Origin: Ahaetulla prasina
Taxonomy: Eukaryota > Chordata > Lepidosauria > Squamata > Colubridae
Direction: 5' to 3'
NCBI RefSeq assembly: GCF_028640845.1
Contig: NC_080540.1
Coordinates: 157,688,438-157,752,437 of the forward strand
DNA: 64,000 nucleotides
The notes under the pieces: model-generated
The model's database searches: none
Told to the model about the DNA's origin: nothing
What the model saw: the letters and a program-made list of their open reading frames with translations, nothing else
Shown here: piece by piece, positions 1-12,400 of the stretch
Numbering within the stretch: position 1 is the stretch's first letter
Layout: each line of letters starts with the position of its first letter
Translations under genes and position numbers: made by a program

Positions 1-455
1 CTTTTTTGGCAGCTGCTGCACACTGCTGGCTCATATCTAAATGGTTGTCCACTAGGACTCCAAGATCCCTCTCACAGGTACTACTATTGAGCAAGGTACC
101 ACATATCCGGTACCTGTGCATTTTGTTTTTTTGGCCTAAATGTAGAACCTTACTTTTTTCACTGTTGAATTTCATTTTGTTAGATAGCGCCCAATGTTCT
201 AGTCTGTCAAGATCTTTCTGTATCTTGAGCCTCTCTTCTGGAGTGTTGGCTATTCCTGCCAGCTTGGTGTCATCTGCAAATTTGATGAGTTCCCCATCTA
301 TCCCCTCGTCCAAGTCATTGATGAAGATGTTGAAGAGTACTGGGCCTAAAACAGAACCTTGGGGTACTCCACTGCATACTTCCCTCCATTTGGATGTAGT
401 TCCGTTGAGGACTACACGTTGAGTGCGGTTGGTCAGCCAGTTACGAATCCATCTG
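1..455 (-). repeat. CR1-type LINE reverse-transcriptase fragment
   Basis: Read on the minus strand this translates to the end of a CR1-family reverse transcriptase: FADDTKLAGIANT (the catalytic-type ADD box), then DLDRLEHWALSNKMKFNSEK and KVLHLGQKNKMHRYR, then CERDLGVLVD and LDMSQQCAAAA. These motifs are typical of reptile and bird CR1 copies. The fragment is 5'-truncated by the window edge or older, and is not functional. Confidence 0.85.
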
Positions 456-743
456 GAATTATAATTCCATGAACCTTCAAGCTGGGCTTCATTGAATAGG
501 CTGCCCTCCCAGACTGTGGTCATTTATGTGAGTTTTCAAGTATCTAAATTAGGGGTTGCCATCATACCTCCCTTTAGTGTAATCTTGATATTCATACCTC
601 CCCTAAAAAGCCAAATAACTAAATGAACAATGAAAATAATATAATGGGAAATGTGGATTTATTATAACAATGTACAACTAAAAGGGTCTTTATCCCTCCC
701 CTGAACTCAGTTACCACCTCCCTGAAGATCATATACCTCATAG

Positions 744-1214
744 CAGTGGTGAAATGTAAAATTTGTTACTACCGGTTCTGTGGGCGTGGTTTGGTTGGGG
801 GGATAATACAGATAATATAACTGGGTGGGCATGGCCAACTTTTTTTTTTTTTTAACTTTTAAACGCTTTTTTTTTTGCCTTTAAAAGAAAAAAAAGTCTC
901 TGACGATCAGGTAACTCAGCTGGGATCGTCAGAGCCTTTTAAAAGCATTTTTTAAACAATCTCTTCCTATGAAGAGGTTGTAAAAAAAATGCTTTTAAAA
1001 GAATCTGATGATCCCAGCTGAGCCACGCAATCATCAGAGGCTTTTTTTTTACTTTTAAAAGCATTTTTTCGGCCGAAGAAAAAATGCTTTTAAAAGAAAA
1101 AAAAACCTTCTGATGATCGCGCGGCTCAGCTGGGCATGCCGGGAGAGGGATTTTTGCTACTGGTTCTCCCAACCACCCAGTGCCATCGCTACCGGATCGG
1201 GCATTTCACCCCTG
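744..1214. mobile_element. hAT-like non-autonomous element (CAGTGGTG family)
   Basis: Ends CAGTGGTGAAATG and CATTTCACCCCTG are terminal inverted repeats shared with elements at 15205, 41877 and, in variant form, 5580 and 44333, which carry 8-bp duplications. The interior has oligo(T)/oligo(A) blocks and inverted copies of GATCGTCAGAG-like segments around 897-1125, so the RNA or single strand could fold extensively. It has no coding capacity. Confidence 0.65.
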
Positions 1215-1224
1215 CCTCATAATT

Positions 1225-1615
1225 TTGGAAATCCTGCTTTAAGTACTAATTCAGCACTTTGCAGGAGACCGTGAATTTGAGTTTTGGACCGGTTTGCAAG
1301 AACCAGTAGTAAAACTGGCGGGAGGCTCCGCCCACTGACTCAGACGTCATCAGGAAGCTTCTGCACATGCGCGCGTGGCCCCGTTGCGAACTGATAGTAA
1401 AGGTAAGTACAACCCACCCCGATGTGCCTGCATGAGTAGCAGGCAAGCGCATGTGCACACGCACCATTTATGTGAGCGGCAAATCCGTGTGCCTGCCGCT
1501 CGCACAAACGGAGCTGTGCACATGCAAATGCTTGCCCGCCACTCACACGGAACCATCCCATCACACACACACCGGCTTTCCCCAAAGCTGGACAGGTTGG
1601 GGAACACTGGTCTAA
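1225..1615. repeat. GC-rich unclassified repeat remnant
   Basis: CpG- and GCATG-rich block beginning with a GACCGGTTTGCAAG segment and ending GGTTGGGGAACACTGG. Its composition resembles the elements at 19790 and 41877. Short open frames on both strands are composition artefacts. Confidence 0.4.
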
Positions 1616-2135
1616 TTTATAATTAATTAATATCTTGCGTTTTTAGGCATAATCCATCCCTGAAATCTTAATATAAAACAAGATTGAGTATAATCAAGCA
1701 TTAAATAGTGGTTAAAAATATAGAAACAGAAGAACCAACAAGAAGGAGGAAGAGAATGAGATCAGTTTTAGCCAAAATATTACAATTTTCAGTGTGAATA
1801 TTCTCATTCCTGAGAGTTGCAATTACTTGAATTGCCACAATCAAATGGATGAAACGGCAGTGTGAACCTATGAACTAAAGATGCTGAGGAGAAGGAAAGA
1901 GGAGAAAATTACATTGGGTAGCAGGCATCATTCAAGGAAATAAAAGGCATGGATGTGACTCCATTGAAGGATTCCGAGTTAATGTCTAGGGCAGCTCTAT
2001 GCTTAAATGTCAAGAAGGCCATCATTGTTGCATGGGTTTTTTTCTTTATCTGTAGGCTGCCCAGAGTGGTCCAGAAGTCAGATGGCTTCAAAATTGGATG
2101 GATAAACAAACACCTTTCTTTAAACAAATGTCTAT

Positions 2136-2444
2136 GGGGATTCTCAGTCATCCAGGTCATAGTTGTCCCAAAGGTGCTTATTTTTTTTCCCAAGACGCAA
2201 CTGGACTTTCTGGTTTCTCTTTGAAGACGTTCTGCTTCTCATCCAAGAAGCTTCTTCAGCTCTGACTGGATGGTGGGGAATGGAAGGATTTATACTCCTT
2301 GCAGACAGCTGGTCATTTGCATTCTTTTAAGGTCATTAAGGTCACCTGGAGGTTTACCTGTGGCCTCAGAGTCACTTGAGTGGTGAAAATTGGTGTGGAG
2401 CCGTCTTGGAACTGTTGAAAGGACTGTATTGTAGATTGGAGATA
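2136..2444 (-). mobile_element. Penelope-like element fragment with degenerate hammerhead-like core
   Basis: Shares TCTATGGGGATTCTCAGTCA and the following CCAGGTCAT...TTGTCCCAAAGG segment with the elements at 11677, 26158 and 60738. On the minus strand CTGAAGA (2259-2253) is followed by a CTTCT/AGAAG hairpin and AGAACGTC (2233-2226), a damaged form of GAAACGTC. Unlike the others it is a single arm that continues to the right with unique element sequence. Confidence 0.55.
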
Positions 2445-2452
2445 CAGTAGAT

Positions 2453-2587
2453 CAGGTGTCTGCAAACTTAGCTCTTTTAAGACTTGTGGACTTCAACTCC
2501 CAGAGTTCCTCAGCCAGCAAAGCTGGCTAAGGAACTCTGGGAGTTGAAGTCCACAAGTCTTAAAAGAGCTAAGTTTGCAGACACTTG
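2453..2587. mobile_element. Palindromic hAT-like MITE with 8-bp target duplication
   Basis: Two arms of about 65 bases are reverse complements with very few mismatches, around a small AAAG centre; the termini are CAGGTGTCTGC and GCAGACACTTG. The flanks CAGTAGAT (2445-2452 and 2588-2595) match perfectly, an 8-bp target duplication as expected for hAT. The arm core GGACTTCAACTCCCAGA recurs in nine further places in the window. Confidence 0.85.
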
Positions 2588-2890
2588 CAGTAGATGATGT
2601 CTATGTCCCTCCCCCTCCCCCTCTGTTGAGAGAGGGCTGTTCAATTTTTGACATAGATGGCCTCTTTAACCCCTCTTTGAAACCAGCAATTCAGGGCCAG
2701 GTGGGGGGGAGGAAAGCATCTTTGGGATTTTCTTTAAACACTATTTAAAAATATAGAGGCCATCCTCCTTCAGCTGGAAATTGTTGTTCCATTAGGTTGA
2801 GGACAGCTAGTTGGAAGGATAGACCTTAAAAAGTGCCCCAGTTTGACTTTAAACATGGTGAGTAAGTCACATCAGAAAACATCTGGAATA

Positions 2891-3269
2891 GCAGAGAAAA
2901 TACCTCTGGAAGAGGAAGTTATTAAAAAAAAAATAGACTGTGCAGAAATGAATAGATTAACTTTGACGATCAAAGAAAGAGAGGACTCAGAATATTTTAA
3001 GATATGGGATCAATTATACCATTGGTTAGAAAAAAGATATAGATAAGTAAACTAATAGTATGTAAGAAAATGGTATTTATTTTCTAAATTATACAATACA
3101 ATAAAGAATATTGTACTTGTGAAAAAATTGTAACAGATCAAATGAAAATGAAGATAGAAAAAGCAACAAAAAGATGAAGTCAAGGAGAAAACACCCAGAT
3201 GTCACATGGAAGGAATGACTGATGTATTAAATGTTTGTGTATAAAATAAAATAAAATATTTTTAAAAAG
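2891..3269 (+). mobile_element. 5'-truncated L1 LINE, ORF2 C-terminus
   Basis: Bounded by an 11-bp duplication CATCTGGAATA (2880-2890 and 3270-3280). It encodes the last residues of an L1-type ORF2, including DCAEMNRLTL and [12 protein letters not shown], followed by a 3' UTR and an AAATAAAATAAAA tail. The same protein end is encoded by the minus-strand copy at 31845-32469. Confidence 0.85.
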
Positions 3270-3333
3270 CATCTGGAATAATAACATTTTGGAGTCAATT
3301 TGGTGTTGTTGTTTTTTTTGGTTTTTTTTGTAG

Positions 3334-3417
3334 ATGGGTGCGTGAATTTCTCAATGATGAAAACAAAGGCCTGGATGTGCTGGTGGACTACCTCTCGTTC
3401 GCTCAATGTGCAGTGAT
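3334..3417 (+). CDS. FMNL3: FMNL3 exon 1 of window
   Basis: Acceptor TTTTTTTTGTAG, donor GTAAGT. Encodes [19 protein letters not shown] and onward into AQCAV, armadillo/FH3 region. Starts in the last base of a codon and ends after two bases (AT) of a Met codon. Confidence 0.95.
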
Positions 3418-6400
3418 GTAAGTAATTGTGTTATTGTCAAGATGCCCTTCTTCCTTCTTCACAATATTCCCTACCTATGTAGAGATTCCATGTTGGCATC
3501 ATCTACATTCTTAATAGAGTGCCAGTTATAAGAAGACATCATGAGGTTTGCATGCTGAATGGATAGTGACAATTTGGTTTTATATGAGGGGCCCCCTAAT
3601 CTCATTCCGATTTCCAGACAGAGAATAATTTACATGTTGCTTTCCGCATTTTCTGAGCCAGGCTTTCTGTTCCTTATGGAGGTCTCCTTAGCTCATGGGT
3701 CTCCAACCTTGGCAACTTTAAGACTTGTGGACTTCAACTCCCAACTCCCTTCCTTCCTGGCTGAGGAATTCTGGGAGTTGGAGTCCACAAGTCTTAAAGT
3801 TGCCAAGGTTGGAGACCCTGCCCTTGCAGATTGTAGTTTACACTGGAGGTACTTACAAGAAAAAATTTGCTCTCTGCTTGGCATGTATGTCTTGATAGAC
3901 TAACAACATAAATAAAGTTGGCAGGTACAAATAAATGAGAATTGGCTAATTGTCTGGCATTTCATTAGTTAATTAATTACATTATAATTAATACGGTATG
4001 TTCCACTTTTCTGAACTGAAACTGGAAACACTAGCCAAAAGTGCAGCAAGTGAAAGATATTGTGGTCTACCTTTCTTTTTGTTGCTTCAAAAAAAAAAAA
4101 GGATCTGGAGTTCTATTAATGCATGATCCACACAGGACATCATAGATTAGGGATGGCAGCTTGAAGATGTAGGACAATATGTGGCTCTGAGGCTTCATTT
4201 CAAGGCTTATGTAAATCTTTTCTTCTTCCGTCTGCTGCTTGGTTGAGAGACGAGAAAATATAAGAAAGATGGTTTAAAAAGGGGTTTGGGAAGATGCTGT
4301 GCTGTTACAATAATAAACTGCATATTGCTTTGATCCCACTATTCTTGAAGCCTCCAACAGATGGCCTAAGTTAGTCCCCAGAGTCCTCAAGAATTAGTTG
4401 GAAAGGCCATAAAATTCCATTTTGCAATAATATTTAGGTATCCTAACAGAAACATGAAAAGAAAGACCAAAGGATATCAAAACAAGAGGGAAAAAAATTC
4501 CTGGCAGTTGTTTTGAGGAACACTCCAGAGACCTAACCGGCTCTGTCCTTGCTTCTGTTGGGACACTTTCACCTTGCATTTGCCCAAATGTCTTTGCTAG
4601 TTAGGTCCCAAGGGCTGAGCAGACAAGGGAGCTCATGGTATGTACATGTAGTGTATCTCTTGATCAGGAATGGTGGCGCATGAGGCGATCTGCAAAGGTG
4701 CCGTTTTCTATCCTAAGGTAGTTCTGACTGGAAGGTGAATTTTCTTGAAGTTGTCCCCTTATCCTCATAAATTCTTATCTTCATCTTTCTGCCATGGCAG
4801 CTTGTATATTTCTTTCTCCCACCACCACCCCACCGCCCTCCAAATTATCCCACTCTCAGGAAGCAGGGATCTTGGAGTGAATTATTTTAAACAATCAAGA
4901 AATATAAAACAGGGAGTAGTCCAAGCCAGAATACAACAGTATTAAAAAAGCAGCAAAAAAGGCGAACAGAAAAAATTCAGGGTAACTTGTAAGTTTGTGA
5001 TTTTTTGATACTAGATGAATTTTCTTAAATTTGTATTCCCATCAGCTCATGTTCCTGGGCTTTTCATAGTGATGGCTTTCTTATTTGCTTTCTTTCTATG
5101 TGTCTGAATCTATATGCAAATACACACACACACAAACAATTACGATGTATTAAATCTATTTTCTTTTTCAATATTTTATTAGTATTTATTACAATAAAAA
5201 TATTTTAAAAATTAAAGGAAAAACAAAGGAAAAAGGTAAGAAAAAAAAAGAAGGAAAACAGAAAGAAAACATAGTATTATGATTTTAGCCCTTCTTTCTA
5301 TTGAGTAATTGCCATCTTACTCTTTCCCCGTCCTTTTTAACCCTTTTTAACCCCTTAATCCATAAATCATACAATAAATTTCTTATCCAACTGAGGAATG
5401 CTAAGCTTTTAGGCCAAAGAGATCTCAACCTGTCAGCAGTGGTTTAGCTAGATAATTTTAGATCGGTGATTATTGAAACTTTCGGGCTCAGACTATCAAA
5501 CATTTGGAAAATGTGTAACTTGACTCTGCTTACAGACCATCCCTTGTACAGGGTCTCCTGCTTGAGGATGAGATTGGACCAGTGGTGGGATTCAAATAAT
5601 TTAACAACCGGTTCTCTGCCCTAATGATTTCTTCCAACAATCATTCACCAAACTGCTCAGAAAGTTAACAACTGGTTCTCCCGAAGTGGTACGAACTGGC
5701 TGAATCCCACCACTGGGTTGGACTAGAAGACTTACAAGGTCCCTTCCAACTCTGTTGTTCTGTTTTATCTGTCTCCCCGACCCCATCTAGACCACCCTGA
5801 AGAGCAGCACTCAGTAGCATGCCAGGACTGGACCTGAAGTAGAGGCCAGACCTTGACTTCAGCCCCAACTGCCACTCCTGCTACTCAAAATAGGCTAACT
5901 CATGATGTTTCCCAAGGTGTGTGCCTTGGGGAACATCACAACTGCTCCCGTGGCCTAGCGCTTCTCAGGATCTGCCATGCCACTTCCCTTCAAGTGATGG
6001 TCTCTTTCTGTTGACAGGCCTGTGCGGCCTATCTAAGACTGCTCCAGGTTGCGTAAGGCCTTCATTTTCGAAGCAGCTTCTGGGAATGCTTTCCTCTGTC
6101 CTCTGCAGTCTCCATAAACCGTGCAAAAGCACACCCCGTTCTTGCATGATTTTGAGAGGTTCTGAAGCTTGCCCGAGAGCACTTCTCATTCTTGCATGGC
6201 CTCTGAAAATTGTGTGAGAATGGGGCATGTTTTCAAGAATAGTTGTCAAGTGTTGGTGGATTCTGACATGTCACCCAAAACATTGTAGCATGTCACCTTT
6301 GACACACATGCCATAGTTTTGCCATCACTGTTTTAGACTCTGGCTTTAATGGTGAGGTGGACCCCTTCTCTCTTTTCCCATCCATCCATCCATCCATCCA

Positions 6401-9400
6401 TCTACCCAACCACCCTTATTCCCCCCCACACACACACATACATACATACCTTGACATGTTTGGGATCTGTTGCAGTCTTTGTAACTGCATCCTCAAGGTT
6501 CTCCCTTAAGTTCACCAATGCCTGTCAATCCAGGTCTAGGGCAAGTTAAAAAGAAAACCAGCTTTTGGGTGTTCTATTCCAAAGCTCATCTCTTAAACAG
6601 TAGAGTGAGATGTCCATATGTAAGAAGAAATTAATTTGGAAAAAGAAGACAGAAGAAGCAAGGGAAGATAACAATCATGCCCATTGTATAAATCATTTTA
6701 GAAATATAAAGAGAACTAAGGTAGTCACATATTATATGCTTGAATAGGATCTTGTGTTTCATAACAAAAGCAGATTTCATGACAGAGAGAATGGTCTGAG
6801 CAAGTATAGTTTGACCTAGTCAGATAGACATTTTTGGAAGGCCCTGACTAAGGACAAAACCTCAGATATTGGGAGGTATCAGAGGTAAGTGAAAAGCATT
6901 CTTTTTCAGAGATTGACTGTTTTTCTTCCAATTGTCCAGTATCTTCATTTTTTTGAATCAGTGAACTAGCCAAAAAATATAAAAGTAGGTAGTTGAAACT
7001 TGCATTCTTAGCTCTTCCATTCTTGAAATATAAAAGAATTGAGCAGATCTAATTGAACACACCATTGTGCAAATAGCTTATATTTGGATTTGAATTGTAC
7101 TAGGAAAAAGTGTGGTTTAGGAGGATTATTGAACTTTATCAAAATACAAGGATTTACCAGAGCTACTCTATGAGAAAGCCCTAAAGTCAGAATGCTATGA
7201 CTGGAAAAAGGCAGAAATCTAGAAAGGATTTGTAGATCTTGTCACTCAGAAATAGTCTGAGACAAGAGGATTTTTCATACAACTTCATCCCAGGTTGTTT
7301 AGAACTGCAAAGTTCATTTTTTTGAATTGGTCTTTTAAATAGACCAGGAGCCAGTATTGACTTAATACTGTTCACAGATTTAAAGAACATCATAAAAACA
7401 ACTTACGAAAAAGTATCCCATTGGGAAAACTATTCCTCCTTTTAACAAGGAACTTCCTTCAGCCTCAGCTGCTCCAGCAATCTATTATAAAACAGTAACT
7501 CCATCCAGAATTCAGCACAAATGGAACCAGCTGTTCCCAAGATATATGCCTGAAATTGAGCTGTTTAGTCCTATCCTAATGCAAACATCATAGTCTATGA
7601 AGGACAACTGACTGCAGGCCAAATAGCACAAGGTGATGTCAGAAAAGACTGTGCTTAATACAAATCCACCCTCCATGGTGGGGAATATACTTACTGTTGC
7701 TTCCGTATTGGTGTAACCATACTGTAAAATTGCCCTGGGAATTTCTGTGTGCGGCAGTGATTTCTGCATACAGAGATTGTACTTACCAGAGAGGACATTT
7801 GATTCACACCTTTGTCATGTTCCATGTTGCTGACCTGTGGCTTGCAGAAACATCCATCCTTTGGGGAATCCAGAGCTTTCGACCCCTCCGTGCCAGCTTT
7901 TGCCCTAAAGCTTCCCTGTGTGTATGGTGTATGTTCCCTGTCTGCCCTCCAGGTTTGATTTTGAGGGTCTGGAAAATAGCGAGGATGGAGCGCTAGAGAA
8001 GCTGAAATCTTGGAGCAGGTCCATAGAGGATCTGCAGCACCCCAGCACCCTGTCTGCTCCCTACGCCAACAGCCTTGCTCGCTCTGCGCGCCAGTCTGCT
8101 CTCCGGTATGTACCTCTGTCTTGCCGCCAACCTCCAGTACGTTATCCTATTCAGCGGTGCTACTTATACAGTAATAAACCTGCCCTGCTTTCTGCCCTCC
8201 AGGGGATGCCGTGTGCTGATTTCTTCTTCCCACTCCCACTCTTCCCCCTTGATGTTCCTCTGTGGGTAGCTGGCCAGGTCTCCTCTCTGCTCCAGGCCTT
8301 GTCCTTTGCCCTGCTCTGTTTGCCTGTCTTTGCTGGGTCTCCTGTTCTCTCTCTTTTTTCTGTCCTTGTTACCTTGGTAAGTATTCTTGAATTGGGTGCC
8401 ATGTGCAGCATATAGTGATGTACCTCTCAGGCTGGAGCCTGGCCTGTGTGCATGCAGATATAATGTGTGGGCATGTGGACAAGAGCCCCTGTAGTAAGTA
8501 ATCCATGGCAGAGCTTTTTGGCTTGAAGGCAAGTGGGTGCATTTGAGGAGGCACATAAGGATTGAGAGACAGGTTTAACCTGTGCCTGAAAGCCAACTTG
8601 CTCAGGCTAAAAAGGCCCAAAGAAAATCAGCTGCTTTTACAAGATCGAACTCTCATGGGAGTTTATTCTTGCTTGAAGGGGCAGCTAAAAAAAACAGAGT
8701 CTAGCCATCTGCTGTGATGGCACTGGTACCCTCAGAGAGAAAGTCAATCGGTAAACTGTTGCTGCAATGATAATATGCAGGATAGGCAAATAGATGCCGC
8801 CCAAACATTTTGGTCTTCAACTCTCATCTATCCCAACCAAGCATGATGAGCAAAGGATTGTGGGGACCACAATTCAATGTTAGAATGCCATATTGGATAA
8901 TAAGCATACTAGGTCTGAAAGGCCCAATGTCTTCCTGCATCTCAGTCAAGACTACAGGTTGGATCATCTTCCTTTACAAGAAGAGAAAGGAATAGAAGTG
9001 AATATTTGAGGAGAAGAAGTAAACTTTATCACTATAACTTCTGCAGATGTCCTCTCTTAGTTGAACATTCTTGTCTAGCGATGACATCTGAAGATTTCAC
9101 CTCAAGTTTCTCTCCGCCACTCAGGTGTTTGGGTTACATGCCACATTTTTGAGGACTACGGTAACTAGTTTCTCTATTCCTCGTGGAAGACATTATTTTC
9201 TTCCAAATTTGGATCATTTTCCAACAACAAAAATATAATTTGCTTTCTTCTTCTTGTTGTTTTTTAAAAAAATATTATAATTGCTTTGCTTAATTGCTTT
9301 GGTTTGGGTTTTCCTGATTTGGGCTGATAAAAAATAAACCATGTACCTTCATCTTGCTAAAGTAATGTTTTGGGATGTTTTAAGGTTCCCCCCCCCTAAT

Positions 9401-12400
9401 ACGGGGTGGGGGGGAGAAACCAAAGCTGGTTGAGGAACTCTGGGAGTTGAAGTCCACAAGTCTTAAAAGAGCCAAGTTTGCAGACCCCTGCCCTAATAGA
9501 AACAGATAAATAATACTAGGGAAATAAAGCATGGGGGAAATCCCCCTGAATGGCTTGAAGTTGCTTCTGAGGAAAAAAAAAATTTTTTTCTACTGTTTAT
9601 TTAATTTCCCTCATGCCCCAAACTTCTCTGTCTACCAAGATCTGCAAAATAGGAAAAGAGGGGATAGCTGCAGGATGCCTTCTGATTGGCAATTCTAGGA
9701 GCCTTCTGTCTTTAGAACAACTGCTATCAGGTTGCAAAGAAGGACCTGAGGCCACCCAGCCTTTTCTGATCCCAAAGGAAAACATACATCTTGGGGAAAC
9801 CTCCTGACAGAAGCTGGTGGTTCTAATTTCAGTGTTCCTTCTTAGCTATGGCTGTGACCTCATCCTTGGCAAGTGACAGCATTCTTCTGGAGAGGTTACT
9901 GCTTCTTGCTAAATGTAAGGCTCTCTTCTCTTTGCCAGATACACCACCCTTCCCAGCAGAAAAGCTCTGAAAAACTCACGGCTGGTGAGCCAGAAGGATG
10001 ATGTGCACGTGTGCATCTTGTGTTTACGAGCCATCATGAACTATCAGGTATCGCTGGCTTTGAGCAGGGGTAGGGGTCTTCTTGGGGGGTGCTTGGCTGT
10101 GGTGAATTTTGAGGAAAATTGGACTTTGCCGTCTTAGAACCAATGATTTTAAATTTGTGTATGCATTTTATTACATTGATAATTTGGCTTTGCCTCAAGA
10201 GAACTTTTGGCTCGAACACCTGAGAGATTTTTGGGGGCCAGGAAGAGAAAATAGGATGGGAATTCAGGCCTATTGTTACTTCTGCTGGCACAGCACCTCC
10301 TGCTGGTCATTTTTTCTTCTCCCAAAGCTTTCCCCCCACTTAACCTCAGTTGGCTTTGGCTCTCCAAGCAATGTAGCATCCTCTAATGTCAGTACCAGCG
10401 AAGAATTTCACTTAGCTATGCCTTAAAAGTTCTGTCTAAAAAAGAATTTACTTGAAAAAGGTATGTCAGGAGATGGGGGACACCACCACCAAATAGTGTA
10501 TTTCCAAAGAGATATTTGGGGTGGTGAGTTGATATGACTTCTCTCTGTTAAATTAATATCCTTTTCTTTTTCTTTTACCTCTCCCTCTCTATTATCCGAG
10601 TATTCTGTATGATGATTTGTAGCTATCTAACTATGCATCAGGTTTATGTGTAACAAAGCTACGCTGTATGCGACATTTTAGAGGACTTAATAATTTATTT
10701 ATTTATATAAAATGTCTTTTTTAAAAAAAACATATATAGAATAGAATAGAATACAATAGAATAGAATGGAATAGAATGGAATAGAATAGAATAGAATAGA
10801 ATAGAATAGAATAGAATAGAATAGAATAGAATTTTATTGGCCAAGTGTGATTGGACACACAAGAAATTTGTCTTGGTGCATATGCTCTCAGTGTACATAA
10901 AAGAAAAGATACGTTCATCAAGGTACAACATTTACAACACAATTGATGATCAATATATCAATATAAATCATAAGGATTGCCAGCAACAAGTTATAGTCAT
11001 GCAGTCATAAGTGGAAAGAGATTGGTGATGGGAACTATGAAACGATTAATAGTAGTGCAGATTCAGTAAATAGTCTGACAGTGTTGAGGGAATTATTTGT
11101 TTAGCAGAGTGATGGCCTTTGGGAAAAAACTGTTCTTGTGTCTAGTTGTTCTGGTGTGCAGTGCTCTATAGCGTCGTTTTGAGGGTAGGAGTTGAAACAG
11201 TTTATGTCCAGGATGTGAGGGGTCTGTAAATATTTTCACGGCCCTCTTCTTGATTCGTGCAGTATACAGGTCCTCAATGGAAGGCAGGTTGGTAGCAATT
11301 ATTTTTTCTGCAGTTCTAATTATCCTCTGAAGTCTGTGTTTTTCTTGTTGGGTTGCAGAACCGAACTGCCTACTCATGCAATATGCCTGCCTACTCATCG
11401 TGACAACCCTTTTCAAGATAATTAGCTTAATGCAGAGTACAGAAATATATTAATTTAAAGGAAGCCAATAATAATGTCACAAGGGGCAAAAAAAGGAAAC
11501 TGTTTACATCTACTATAAACACCTTTCACTGAATTTCTCCATACCTTTTTATCGTTGCAAAACCTGCCTTGTTTCCAACACATTTGCACAGCGCTTCATA
11601 TACTGTTATCTGTTGTTTACATTTCTCACTTCTTTCTTTCTTTCTTTAACCACCTATCTATATATACTACGTGTCTATAGAGATTCTCAGTCATCCAGGT
11701 CATGGTTGTCCGAAAGATGCTTTTTCAAAAGGCAACTGGACTTTGTTTTTCCTTGTAGATGTTTCGCTTCTCATTGAAGAAGCTTCTTCAGTTCTGACAG
11801 TCAGAACTGACAAAGCTTCTTGGATGAGAAGTGAAACTTTTTCAAGGAAAAAGAGTTGCCTTTTGAAAAAGCACCTTTAGATATGTATGTTACATCTTAA
11901 ATAAGGCTATCTGTTTCTTATAACTTCTAATGTTTATATAAATTCTTTTCCTTTCCAGTACGGATTCAATTTGGTCATGTCACATCCTCACGCTGTTAAT
12001 GAGATTGCTCTCAGTTTGAACAATAAAAACCCCAGGTAAGACAACTTTTATGAGCCTCATGAAAATGAAGATTGTCATTTATTTTTTTGAAATTGTGTAC
12101 TAAGGCTTATATAGTGCTATTTACATGGACTATATTAATATTGAAATATGAGACCAATTTTAAGATTATTTCATTAATTTTGTGTTTTTGATATCATGGG
12201 AATCATGGAGATGCAAGTTTTCTGATAAGTTTAGAAAGCACAATCTTCCAAACTCTACTAAAAGTGCAGTCTTCTGGGTTCTTTTTAAAAAGGCAAATAA
12301 GTATTTTCTGAATGAGTTGAAAGGGACTTAGAAGTGTTGCGACCCATGATGTGAGGCCAAACAAATCTTTCTTTTGACTTACTATTCCTGCTAATCAGGC

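Larger units (their letters stand above)
1..3333 (+). other. FMNL3 intron upstream of the first visible exon
   Basis: No coding exon found here. The stretch holds a CR1 fragment (1-455), a hAT-like element (744-1214), a GC-rich repeat (about 1225-1615), a Penelope-like fragment (about 2136-2444), a palindromic hAT MITE (2453-2587) and a 5'-truncated L1 (2891-3269). Between 1616 and 2135 I recognise nothing. Confidence 0.7.
3418..7952 (+). other. FMNL3 intron 1 of window
   Basis: Contains the hAT palindromes at 3694 and 5580, a CATC/CACA-rich simple repeat at 6378-6450 and an A/T-rich LINE-3'-end-like stretch near 5160-5350 that I cannot classify. I see no exon or RNA gene in 5716-7952. Confidence 0.6.

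Noticed and set aside
7918..8415. 165-codon frame around FMNL3 exon 2
   Set aside because: Only 7953-8105 matches formin sequence; the rest runs past a good GTATGT donor into intron.
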